Positions 1 to 6,272 of a stretch of DNA of 6,773 nt are shown piece after piece. The first letter of the stretch is position 1; the number at the start of each line of letters is the position of its first letter. The notes under the pieces were generated by a model. It was not told where the DNA came from, did no database searches, and saw nothing but the letters and a program-made list of their open reading frames with translations. Made by a program: the position numbers and the translations under genes. Origin of the DNA: Chthoniobacterales bacterium (GTDB lineage Bacteria; Verrucomicrobiota; Verrucomicrobiia; Chthoniobacterales; UBA10450); the NCBI GenBank assembly GCA_013697015.1, contig JACCXL010000055.1, positions 1 through 6,773 of the forward strand, written 5' to 3'.

Positions 1-192
1 CGCGACGTACGGACCGAGAGTAAACCGTTTACCTTTCCGGGCGCGAAGATCGTGCCGATCGTTTCGGTCATCGCAATCATCTGGATTCTGGCGCACGCCA
101 CCTGGAAAGAGTTTCGCGTCGCGGGCAGCGTCTTCGTTGTGGGCACGATTCTGTATCTGGTGCGGGTTGGATTCGGCACCGGCCGGAGGTAA
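1..192 (+). CDS. C-terminal end of a membrane transporter, probably an APC-family amino acid permease (5' truncated)
   Basis: Frame 1 is open from the window edge to TAA at 190-192 and gives 63 residues; the start lies outside the window. After a polar N-terminal part (RDVRTESKPFTFPGAK) there are two hydrophobic segments: about residues 18-32 (IVPIVSVIAIIWILA) and about 43-58 (GSVFVVGTILYLVRVG). They are separated by a short polar loop containing ATWKEFR, and the protein ends in a basic tail (GTGRR). The pattern F-x-x-PG, then P-I, a helix, a short W/T-containing loop and a final helix ending in a basic tail is typical of the last two helices of amino acid/polyamine/organocation permeases, as I recall the family. 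The fragment is too short to name a substrate, and another polytopic membrane protein is possible. No terminator is visible directly after the stop. Confidence 0.6.
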   Translation, partial: RDVRTESKPFTFPGAKIVPIVSVIAIIWILAHATWKEFRVAGSVFVVGTILYLVRVGFGTGRR

Positions 193-307
193 GCACGCCG
201 CAACATCTTGTGGCAGGCCGGCAGGCTCTGTCTCTATTTGGTATAAATTTGCTTGCGATTAGGTCACGCAATGCCGTTATTTGGCACAGGCGTTCGCGCC
301 GGCAAAG
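193..307 (+). other. Intergenic gap upstream of smc
   Basis: This 115-nt stretch separates the transporter stop from the preferred smc ATG. It holds a tandem direct repeat GGCAGGC (212-218 and 220-226) around a GCCGGC palindrome, followed by an AT-rich patch at about 234-250 with a possible -10 box. There is no obvious Shine-Dalgarno before either smc start candidate (TTG 281, ATG 308). No hairpin with a T-run is seen, so it is unclear whether transcription from the upstream gene stops here. Confidence 0.5.
242..247 (+). promoter_or_regulatory. Possible -10 box upstream of smc
   Basis: TATAAA matches the sigma-70 -10 consensus TATAAT at five of six positions and sits in the only AT-rich patch before smc. 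No TTGACA-like -35 lies at 16-18 nt spacing; TTGTGG at 208-213 is too far upstream. It is a weak candidate only. The distance to ATG 308 would leave a leader of about 55 nt. Confidence 0.25.
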
Positions 308-3300
308 ATGCACCTTCAATCACTCGAACTTCTCGGGTTCAAGTCTTTCGCCGACAAAACGGTCTTCGATTTTCACGAAGGCGTAACGGCAATTGTCGGT
401 CCCAACGGCTGCGGCAAGTCCAACGTCCTCGACGCCGTTCGCTGGGTTCTGGGCGAACAATCGGCAAAAGCACTGCGGGGCGGCGAAATGGCTGATGTCA
501 TTTTCAACGGGACCGATTCCCGAAAGCCGGTCGGATTCGGAGAAGTTTCTCTGACCTTCAGCAACTGCGGCGCCGAACTCGGCGTCGACTGGCATGACGT
601 GCGCGTCACACGGCGCCTTTATCGCGATGGAAACTCCGAGTATTTCCTAAACAAAACCGGCTGCCGGTTGCGTGACATTCAAAGTTTGTTCGCGGATACC
701 GGCGTCGGCCGCAGCGCCTACTCGATCATGGAGCAGGGCAAGATCGACTTGATTCTCAGTTCGCGACCGGAAGATCGGCGCACCGTTTTCGAAGAGGCGG
801 CCGGGATTACAAAATACAAAACGCAAAAACGCGAAGCGCTGCGGAAATTGGAAGCGACAGAGGCCAATCTTCTGCGCATCGGCGACATAATTAAAGAGGT
901 GAAACGGCAGATTGGATCGCTGCAGCGCCAGGCGGGGAAAGCGCGGCGTTACCAGGCGCTCCTGGGCGACTTGCAAGTGCTCGATACCCATCATTCACGG
1001 CGACGCCTCGATGAACTCGAAACGGCCCTGCGCGATGCCGCAGCTGAGATCCATCATCACGACGAAGCTGAGCGCGCTGCCCAGAATGAGATCGAAGCGA
1101 ACGAAGATCTCTTGACGGAGAAACGGCGCGAACTCGGGAAGATCGAGGACGAGATCTCGGACGCGCGCGCGGAGGTGCATCGCTTGCAAAGTGCGATTGC
1201 GAACCATCGCAGCCGGATCGAATTCAACCGGCAACGAGCGGACGAGTTGACGGATCTCATGCAGCGATATCGCGCTGACATTGCGGCAGCCGAAGCGAAA
1301 CGCACTCAACAAGCCACGCAAATCGAAGAAGCCAATACGCTCATCGAGAAGACAAATCGATTGCTGCACACAAAACAAGACGAGCTGACGCAGTGGACAG
1401 AGAAGGCGGCAGCGGCCCGGCTCGAGCGCTCGCGCCTTGAGAGCGAGTTACAAGCGCTCAACCTGTCTGTTTCCCGCTTGCAGGACCGCGTTTCACACCT
1501 CGGCGACGAACTGACTGGTGCAACCTCGCGCCGGCAGGCCAGTGCGACACGGGTGGATCAGCTCTCCGCAGCAATCGACGATGCCCGCGCCGATCGTGAG
1601 GGCGCGCGGGAGACAGTGGCCGCGGCTGAAACGGCCGTCCGGACCGAGGAACGAAAACTGGAATTGATCCGCACAGAAGCTGACGCGGCCGAAACGGCAT
1701 TGCGCAATCATCAGACCGCTCTCTCTTCTGCCGAACGTGCGGCCGCCGCGGCGGAGCGAGTCACTGCGGAAAAGAGATCGCGCGTCGAGATTCTCCAACA
1801 ACTAAATGACGAAGGCGAAGGGCTGGCGGCGGGTTCGCAAGCGTTACTGAAGGGCCTGCACGCGCCGGAGAGGTTCCAGCCGGCGCTAGCCGGTGCGCTT
1901 GTCTCAAGCTTGAACGTTGAGCGTGAGTATGTCGCGGCGTTGGAAGCGGCTCTCGGACGGAACATGCACGCGGTCGTATTAAAAGAAGCGAAGTTTGCAC
2001 CGGAGATCGTCCGCGTTTTGCGCGAAGGTAAACTCGGGCAAGCGGCGCTCGCGTTGCCCATGCTGGCCGGCGACGCGCCCGACATTCCAGACAACGAGCT
2101 TCCCAAAGGGACACTTGGTTGGGCCATCGATAAAATCGAGATGCCGGAAGCGGTGAACGCGCTGGTCCGGCGGCTTTTGCGCGGGGTTGCCGTCGTGGCC
2201 GACTTGGAAACAGCGTTGCGTCTCAAGCAAGCAGCGCCGGCGCTGCAGTTCGCGACGCTTGCGGGAGAGTTCGTTTCCGCGGAGGGCGTTGTCTTCGGCG
2301 GCGAGGGGAACGCGCAGAGCGATTCGTTGTTGCGGAGAAAAGCGCGGATCGAGTCGTTACTTGATGAACAGGCTGCCGTCGTCGCGGAGCACAGCGATCT
2401 CATTCGGCAGGTCGGTTCCGTGCGGAACGCAATGGATTCCGCGGTCGCGTCGCTCAAGAAGACTCGTGAAGGACATCAGGCGACGCAACTCAATCACTCC
2501 ACCGCACAGGCACAGTTCGCGGTCACGCAACGCGGGTTACATGAAGCCGAACGGAAAGTTGAGCTCCTCGAAATCGAGCGTGCCACGCTCGTGCAGCAGC
2601 TCGAGGCCGCAGATGCTCAGATCGGTGCGCTGCAAAAAGAAATCGACGCGCAAAAGATGGCGCTGCTGCGGAACAACACGCGCCACACTGAGTCTGCGCA
2701 AGCGCTCGCGACAGCTCGCAGCGCGGAAGAGGAGGCCGCCGCCGCCTTCGACGAAGTTCGGCTCGCCGTCGCCACCGAACGCCAGCGTCATGAGAATCTA
2801 ATGAGCCAGCGTCAGCCGATGACGGCGCGTGAAGCGGAGCTCGCAGAGTTGATCGCCGCTCGTCGTGCGGATGTCGCCAACTGTGAAGCGCGCCTCCTCG
2901 CGCAAGCTGAGGAATCCCGCACCGCCGAAGCCGAGGTCGGAAAGCAATCGTCGGAAGCGACCTCTGCGGAAGAGCGCGTCGCGAAAATCTCAGAGCAACG
3001 TGCGGAGAGACTCACGGCGGTCGCAGACCTGGAGACCAATCTCCGCGCATTACGACATTCCCTGAACGAACGGCATGATCTCCGCGGCAAGCAACAGGTG
3101 CGCTCAACTCAAATCCAGCTGCAGGTCGAGAATCTGGGCGAGCACATCAGCCGGCGCTATCAGATCGATCTGCGGGATTTCAAGTCCGATCCCTATGCTT
3201 TCAACAAAACATTGCGCGTCCAACTGAAGCGCCGCTCGAAGCCGGCTGAACCGTTTGCGCCGGAAGGGGAGACCGAGGCACGGTTGCCGGAAAATGCCGA

Positions 3301-4096
3301 GCCGGCGGCGCCTGACGCTTCCGGAGCCGAGCCGCTCGAGGCGCAGGAAATTGAGCGCGTTATAGCCGAGCTGACTCACCAACTCGACAACATGGGTCCC
3401 GTGAATCTGGATGCCGTGCAGGAATATGATGAGCTGGAAGAGCGCCATCAATTTCTGGAAACACAGAACAACGATCTAACGGCCTCGCGCAAAGAACTTC
3501 TCGACGTGATCGCGCGGATCAACAGCACGACGCAGAAGCTTTTCGCGGAAACTTTTGCCCAGATCCGGGTGAATTTTCGAGAGATGTTCGCGGAGTTATT
3601 CGGCGGCGGGCGCGCAGATCTCACGCTCGTGGACGAAACCGACCCGCTCAATTGCGGCATCGATATCATCGCCAAACCGCCGGGCAAACAGCTGCAAAGC
3701 GTTTCGCTCCTCTCCGGCGGTGAGCGCACAATGACGGCAGTCGCGCTGCTCTTCGCCATCTATATGGTGCGGCCGAGCCCGTTTTGCATCCTCGACGAGA
3801 TGGATGCGCCGCTCGATGAGAGCAACATCGACCGCTTCATCAAGATGCTCGACCGCTTCGTGGATCAGAGCCAGTTCATCATCATCACGCACAACAAACG
3901 CACGATCGCCAAAGCAGACATTCTTTATGGCGTGACGATGGAGGAACGCGGCGTCAGCAAACTCGTGGCAATGAAGCTTACGCCGGAACGCGGTAGTGAT
4001 GGTGAGCTGCGCAAAGGCGAGCGCAACCCATTGATGCAGCCGCAGTTCCCGGCGGCGCGCGCCGAGCAGGAACGCGAGTTGGCTTTGAGTCGTTAG
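308..4096 (+). CDS. smc: Chromosome segregation/condensin ATPase SMC, full length
   Basis: The product is a 1262-residue SMC protein, which organises and segregates the chromosome as a dimer, normally with ScpA and ScpB (neither is in this window). Domains in order: N-terminal ATPase head about 1-170, with Walker A GPNGCGKS at 31-38, the R-loop arginine R57 in ALRGG, and the Q-loop glutamine Q143 in MEQGKID; coiled coil about 170-500; hinge about 505-670, closing with GVVFGG at 660-665; returning coiled coil to about 970; Pro/Glu-rich insert at 978-1011; C-terminal head about 1025-1224, with signature LSGGE at 1135-1139, Walker B CILDE with catalytic E1164, and the D-loop APLDE. A 38-residue polar tail follows. 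At 1262 residues it is somewhat longer than the usual 1150-1200, which the insert and tail explain. The ATG at 308 is chosen because MHLQSLELLGFKSFADKT begins as SMC proteins normally do. An in-frame TTG at 281 would add nine residues. There is no strong ribosome site at either start. No frameshift or missing catalytic residue is seen. Confidence 0.97.
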   Translation: MHLQSLELLGFKSFADKTVFDFHEGVTAIVGPNGCGKSNVLDAVRWVLGEQSAKALRGGEMADVIFNGTDSRKPVGFGEVSLTFSNCGAELGVDWHDVRVTRRLYRDGNSEYFLNKTGCRLRDIQSLFADTGVGRSAYSIMEQGKIDLILSSRPEDRRTVFEEAAGITKYKTQKREALRKLEATEANLLRIGDIIKEVKRQIGSLQRQAGKARRYQALLGDLQVLDTHHSRRRLDELETALRDAAAEIHHHDEAERAAQNEIEANEDLLTEKRRELGKIEDEISDARAEVHRLQSAIANHRSRIEFNRQRADELTDLMQRYRADIAAAEAKRTQQATQIEEANTLIEKTNRLLHTKQDELTQWTEKAAAARLERSRLESELQALNLSVSRLQDRVSHLGDELTGATSRRQASATRVDQLSAAIDDARADREGARETVAAAETAVRTEERKLELIRTEADAAETALRNHQTALSSAERAAAAAERVTAEKRSRVEILQQLNDEGEGLAAGSQALLKGLHAPERFQPALAGALVSSLNVEREYVAALEAALGRNMHAVVLKEAKFAPEIVRVLREGKLGQAALALPMLAGDAPDIPDNELPKGTLGWAIDKIEMPEAVNALVRRLLRGVAVVADLETALRLKQAAPALQFATLAGEFVSAEGVVFGGEGNAQSDSLLRRKARIESLLDEQAAVVAEHSDLIRQVGSVRNAMDSAVASLKKTREGHQATQLNHSTAQAQFAVTQRGLHEAERKVELLEIERATLVQQLEAADAQIGALQKEIDAQKMALLRNNTRHTESAQALATARSAEEEAAAAFDEVRLAVATERQRHENLMSQRQPMTAREAELAELIAARRADVANCEARLLAQAEESRTAEAEVGKQSSEATSAEERVAKISEQRAERLTAVADLETNLRALRHSLNERHDLRGKQQVRSTQIQLQVENLGEHISRRYQIDLRDFKSDPYAFNKTLRVQLKRRSKPAEPFAPEGETEARLPENAEPAAPDASGAEPLEAQEIERVIAELTHQLDNMGPVNLDAVQEYDELEERHQFLETQNNDLTASRKELLDVIARINSTTQKLFAETFAQIRVNFREMFAELFGGGRADLTLVDETDPLNCGIDIIAKPPGKQLQSVSLLSGGERTMTAVALLFAIYMVRPSPFCILDEMDAPLDESNIDRFIKMLDRFVDQSQFIIITHNKRTIAKADILYGVTMEERGVSKLVAMKLTPERGSDGELRKGERNPLMQPQFPAARAEQERELALSR
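3239..3340 (+). other. Pro/Glu-rich low-complexity insert in SMC before the C-terminal head
   Basis: Residues 978-1011 of SMC contain seven prolines and eight glutamates in 34 residues, with many alanines. This would break the coiled coil and is probably disordered. It lies between the segment RYQIDLRDFKSDPYAF and the conserved NMGPVNLDA that opens the C-terminal neck, a place where many SMC proteins have only a short linker. The reading frame is intact on both sides, so it belongs to the protein. Whether it is lineage-wide or specific to this genome cannot be told here. Confidence 0.7.
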
Positions 4097-4124
4097 GCCC
4101 CGCGGAATTCCCGCGCCGCGGACA

Positions 4125-4155
4125 CCATCCTTGCCATTCTTTAAGCAAGGTGTGG
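4125..4155. terminator. Imperfect hairpin downstream of smc, weak terminator candidate
   Basis: CCTTGC (4129-4134) pairs with GCAAGG (4145-4150) around a 10-nt loop. Past a small internal loop, CCA (4125-4127) pairs with TGG (4153-4155). No T-run follows on the + strand (the next bases are CATCGTGC), so it does not look like a standard intrinsic terminator. It could weakly end smc transcription, protect the 3' end, or be part of a repeat element. Confidence 0.25.
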
Positions 4156-4173
4156 CATCGTGCTTGGTGGCGC

Positions 4174-4203
4174 CCTTCGCCGTCTACGCAGCTCAGGATG
4201 ACG
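4174..4203. repeat. Possible remnant of a dispersed intergenic repeat
   Basis: The segment has CCTTCG at 4174-4179 and GCTCAGGATGACG at 4191-4203; the reverse strand reads CGTCATCCTGAGC. From memory, intergenic motifs of the form CCTTCG-N-GCTCAGGATGAC recur many times in some environmental bacterial genomes. Only one copy is visible in this window, so the repeat nature is not shown by the sequence itself. Confidence 0.25.
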
Positions 4204-4239
4204 ACGCTTTATGTGTCATTCGCCCGAAGTCAAAATCAT

Positions 4240-4269
4240 TTGCGCGAGCTCTGCGTTGACGACTAAACT
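4240..4269 (+). promoter_or_regulatory. Speculative promoter just upstream of the E1 alpha ATG
   Basis: TTGCGC (4240-4245) and TAAACT (4264-4269) are separated by 18 nt and each matches the sigma-70 consensus at four of six positions. Transcription would begin near 4276, almost at ATG 4277, implying a leaderless or nearly leaderless message. That would fit the absence of a Shine-Dalgarno there. Both boxes are weak, and such matches occur by chance. Confidence 0.15.
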
Positions 4270-4276
4270 TCGCTTC

Positions 4277-5308
4277 ATGCTTCGAACGGCGGAACGCGGC
4301 GCAAACAAAGTGGAAACGAAGCGCGCGCCGCACGAACGCTACTTGGAAGCATTTCGCTGGATGCTGCGGGCGCGCACGTTCGAGGATAAACTCGCCAGCC
4401 TTTATCGCGGCGGTCTCATTTCCGGCGGCGTTTATCTCGGGCGCGGCCAGGAAGCAGTCAGCGTGGCGTGCGGCTTGTTTTTGCAGAAGGGCGATATTCT
4501 CGCTCCGCTCATCCGCGATCAGGGAGCGCGCATGGTTTTCGGAGAACCACTTCTGGATGTCGCGCGAACTTATCTCGGCTCGAAACACGGGCCCATGCGC
4601 GGCCGCGATGGGAACATCCACCGGGGCCGTCCGGCGGAAGGGTGCATGGCAATGATCAGTCACCTGGGCGCGATGGTTTCGGTCACAGTCGGCGCATTGA
4701 TGGCGAAGCGCTTCAAGGGTGAGCGCGACTTCGTTGGCCTAACGACTATCGGTGAGGGCGGCATGTCGGCGGGCGCGTGGCATGAGGGCATGAACATCGC
4801 GGCGGTCGAGCAGGTGCCGCTGGTGGTGGTCGCGACGAATAACCATTACGCGTATTCCACGCCTAACGAGCGCGAATTTGCCTGTCATGATCTCGCGGAC
4901 CGCGCGCAGGGTTACGGCTTCGAAGGCTGCTCGGTTGACGGAACTGATCTGGCCGCGTGCCTCGACGTCATTGGCAGTGCTGTCAAACGCGCGCGCGCTG
5001 GTCGCCCGCCGCAGCTCGTTGTCGCGTCGACCCTGCGGCTCGCAGGCCACGGTGAACATGACGACGCGAGCTACGTGACGCCGGAGATCAGGAAAGAATC
5101 GTTCGCGCAAGACTCGCTGAAACGGGCGGAAGCTTTCCTACTCGAAAGCAACCTGATCGATCCCGCGACGCTTGAAACCTGGCGGGACGAAGCAGCCGCC
5201 GAAGTGGAGGACGCGGTCGCGACCGCACAAAAAGAACCGGCGCCCGAGGCGGAAACGGAGGACTGGTGCGCGCTGTCGATGCGTCATCTGGTTGATCAGC
5301 CGGCATGA
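4277..5308 (+). CDS. 2-oxo acid dehydrogenase E1 component, alpha subunit (ThDP-dependent)
   Basis: This subunit pairs with the E1 beta subunit encoded next to it. Together they bind thiamine diphosphate and Mg2+, decarboxylate a 2-oxo acid and acylate the lipoyl group of E2. With ATG 4277 the protein has 343 residues, normal for the family. Visible features: the early helix region FRWMLRARTFEDKLASLY; GGVYLGRGQEAVSVA; GRDGNIH and the following MISHLGAMVSVTVGALMA; the ThDP/Mg motif GEG at 159-161, followed 26 residues after the second Gly by NN (188-189) and HYAYSTP; and GHGEHDD near the C-terminal third, matching the conserved GH...DD loop of branched-chain type E1 alpha. The usual GDG is GEG here. 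An in-frame ATG at 4211 would add 22 residues (AGGA at 4195-4198, spaced 12 nt); I prefer 4277 because the added codons look unlike the gene. The stop overlaps the E1 beta start (ATGA, 5305-5308). The substrate may be 2-oxoisovalerate-type, pyruvate or acetoin; branched-chain type is favoured but unproven. Confidence 0.93.
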   Translation: MLRTAERGANKVETKRAPHERYLEAFRWMLRARTFEDKLASLYRGGLISGGVYLGRGQEAVSVACGLFLQKGDILAPLIRDQGARMVFGEPLLDVARTYLGSKHGPMRGRDGNIHRGRPAEGCMAMISHLGAMVSVTVGALMAKRFKGERDFVGLTTIGEGGMSAGAWHEGMNIAAVEQVPLVVVATNNHYAYSTPNEREFACHDLADRAQGYGFEGCSVDGTDLAACLDVIGSAVKRARAGRPPQLVVASTLRLAGHGEHDDASYVTPEIRKESFAQDSLKRAEAFLLESNLIDPATLETWRDEAAAEVEDAVATAQKEPAPEAETEDWCALSMRHLVDQPA

Positions 5309-6270
5309 GCATCACCTACCTCGAGGCGATCCGCGAAGCGCAGGCGCGGGCGTTGAAGGAAGACGACCGCGTTTTTATCTACGGCCAGGACGTGGGCGCG
5401 TTCGGCGGCGCATTCAAAGCGACCAAGGGATTGGCGAAGGAGTATCCCGGTCGCGTGCTCGATACGCCCATCAGCGAGGACGCGATGGTCGGCACCGCCA
5501 TCGGCGCGGCCATCGAAGGGATGCGGCCAATTGTGGAAATGCAATTCGCCGATTTTTCCAGCGTCGCGCTCAATCAGATTCTGAATAACGCGGGCACACA
5601 TTATTGGCGGACGCAGGTCCCCTGCCCGATCACGGTGCGCTTGCCGTCCGGAGGAACCAAGGGCAGTGGGCCTTTCCACAGCCAAAGCATGGAAGCACTC
5701 TATGCTCATTATCCGGGCCTCGTGGTGATGACCCCCGCGACGGTCGAGGATGCCTATTCGATGTTACTGGAAGCCGTGTCACTCGATGACCCGGTGGTGT
5801 TCTGCGAGCACAAATATCTTTATTACCACCTCAAGGCCGACGCGCTGCCGACTGAATCGTTGCCGACCGGCAAAGCGCGCATCGCGCGCGCCGGGCGCGA
5901 CCTGACGATTGTCACTTACAGCGCGATGGTGCACGAGGCGATCGCGGTGGCGGAAGAATTGAGTCGTGATGGATTTGAACTGGAAGTCGTCGACTTGCGT
6001 TCCGTAAAGCCGCTCGATACGGAGACCGTATTGGCGTCGGTCGCGCGCACCGGCCGGCTTCTCTGCGTCGGGGAATCGTTTCCGTGGGGAGGCACAAACG
6101 CCGAGGTGATCGCGCGGGTCGCAACGGAGGGTTTCCACCTGCTGGACGCCGCGCCCGCCCGGATCAACGCCAAAGACACCCCGATTCCATATCATCCTAA
6201 CCTGTGGGAAGCGCATCGCCCCAACGCGAAATCGATCGCGGCGCGCGCACGGCAACTTCTCCGAGAATAA
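5305..6270 (+). CDS. 2-oxo acid dehydrogenase E1 component, beta subunit
   Basis: This 321-residue protein is full length for E1 beta and supplies the pyrimidine half of the ThDP site in the alpha2beta2 E1. It starts with the typical MSITYLEAIREAQARAL, followed by GQDVGAFGGAF. It has the expected ThDP-activating glutamate E58 in TPISEDAMVG, then GAAIEGMRPIVEMQFADF, PSGG at 114-117, and HSQ at 125-127 with MEA following, which contains the conserved active-site histidine. The C-terminal transketolase-like domain begins near residue 190: VTYSAMVHEAIAVAEEL, VVDLRSVKPLD, GRLLCVGES. MQFADF and EHKYLYY resemble branched-chain/2-oxoisovalerate E1 beta more than classical pyruvate E1 beta, as I recall those families. 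The start codon overlaps the E1 alpha stop by four bases, which suggests translational coupling and equal output of the two subunits. E2 begins 2 nt after its stop. Confidence 0.96.
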   Translation: MSITYLEAIREAQARALKEDDRVFIYGQDVGAFGGAFKATKGLAKEYPGRVLDTPISEDAMVGTAIGAAIEGMRPIVEMQFADFSSVALNQILNNAGTHYWRTQVPCPITVRLPSGGTKGSGPFHSQSMEALYAHYPGLVVMTPATVEDAYSMLLEAVSLDDPVVFCEHKYLYYHLKADALPTESLPTGKARIARAGRDLTIVTYSAMVHEAIAVAEELSRDGFELEVVDLRSVKPLDTETVLASVARTGRLLCVGESFPWGGTNAEVIARVATEGFHLLDAAPARINAKDTPIPYHPNLWEAHRPNAKSIAARARQLLRE

Positions 6271-6272
6271 CT

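Larger units (their letters stand above)
4097..4276. other. Intergenic region between smc and the E1 alpha gene, with inverted repeats and a repeat-like segment
   Basis: This 180-nt stretch has no supported gene. It carries a short GC-rich inverted repeat just after the smc stop (CGCGG 4101-4105 with CCGCG 4111-4115; CCGCGG also occurs at 4100-4105 and 4116-4121). An imperfect hairpin follows at 4125-4155, and then a segment at 4174-4203 that looks like a decayed intergenic repeat. The last part, 4211-4276, is open in the E1 alpha frame from an ATG at 4211, but only about half of its codons end in G or C, fewer than in the adjoining gene. I therefore treat it as probably non-coding leader. 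Confidence 0.5.

Noticed and set aside
282..297. Sigma-54-like promoter: TGGCAC at 282-287 followed by TT at 293-294
   Set aside because: The -24 half matches well, but the essential GC of the -12 element reads CG, and the site lies within the nine codons upstream of ATG 308. It is probably a chance match.
253..495. Open frame of about 80 codons overlapping the start of smc
   Set aside because: It is a shifted frame over the conserved SMC head; its product is Arg-rich and shows no family features, as expected for a shadow of a GC-rich gene.
1711..2457. Long antisense open frame (248 codons) within smc
   Set aside because: It is antisense to the hinge and coiled coil of smc, with a low-complexity Ser/Ala/Arg-rich product. 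GC-rich genes commonly give such frames, and no independent start signal or motif is seen.
4100..4121. GC-rich inverted repeat after the smc stop as an intrinsic terminator
   Set aside because: The stem is only 5-6 bp and no T-run follows; CCGCGG is self-complementary and common in GC-rich DNA.
4193..4663. Antisense open frame (156 codons) over the E1 alpha start and the intergenic region
   Set aside because: It overlaps conserved E1 alpha sequence on the other strand and shows no domain.
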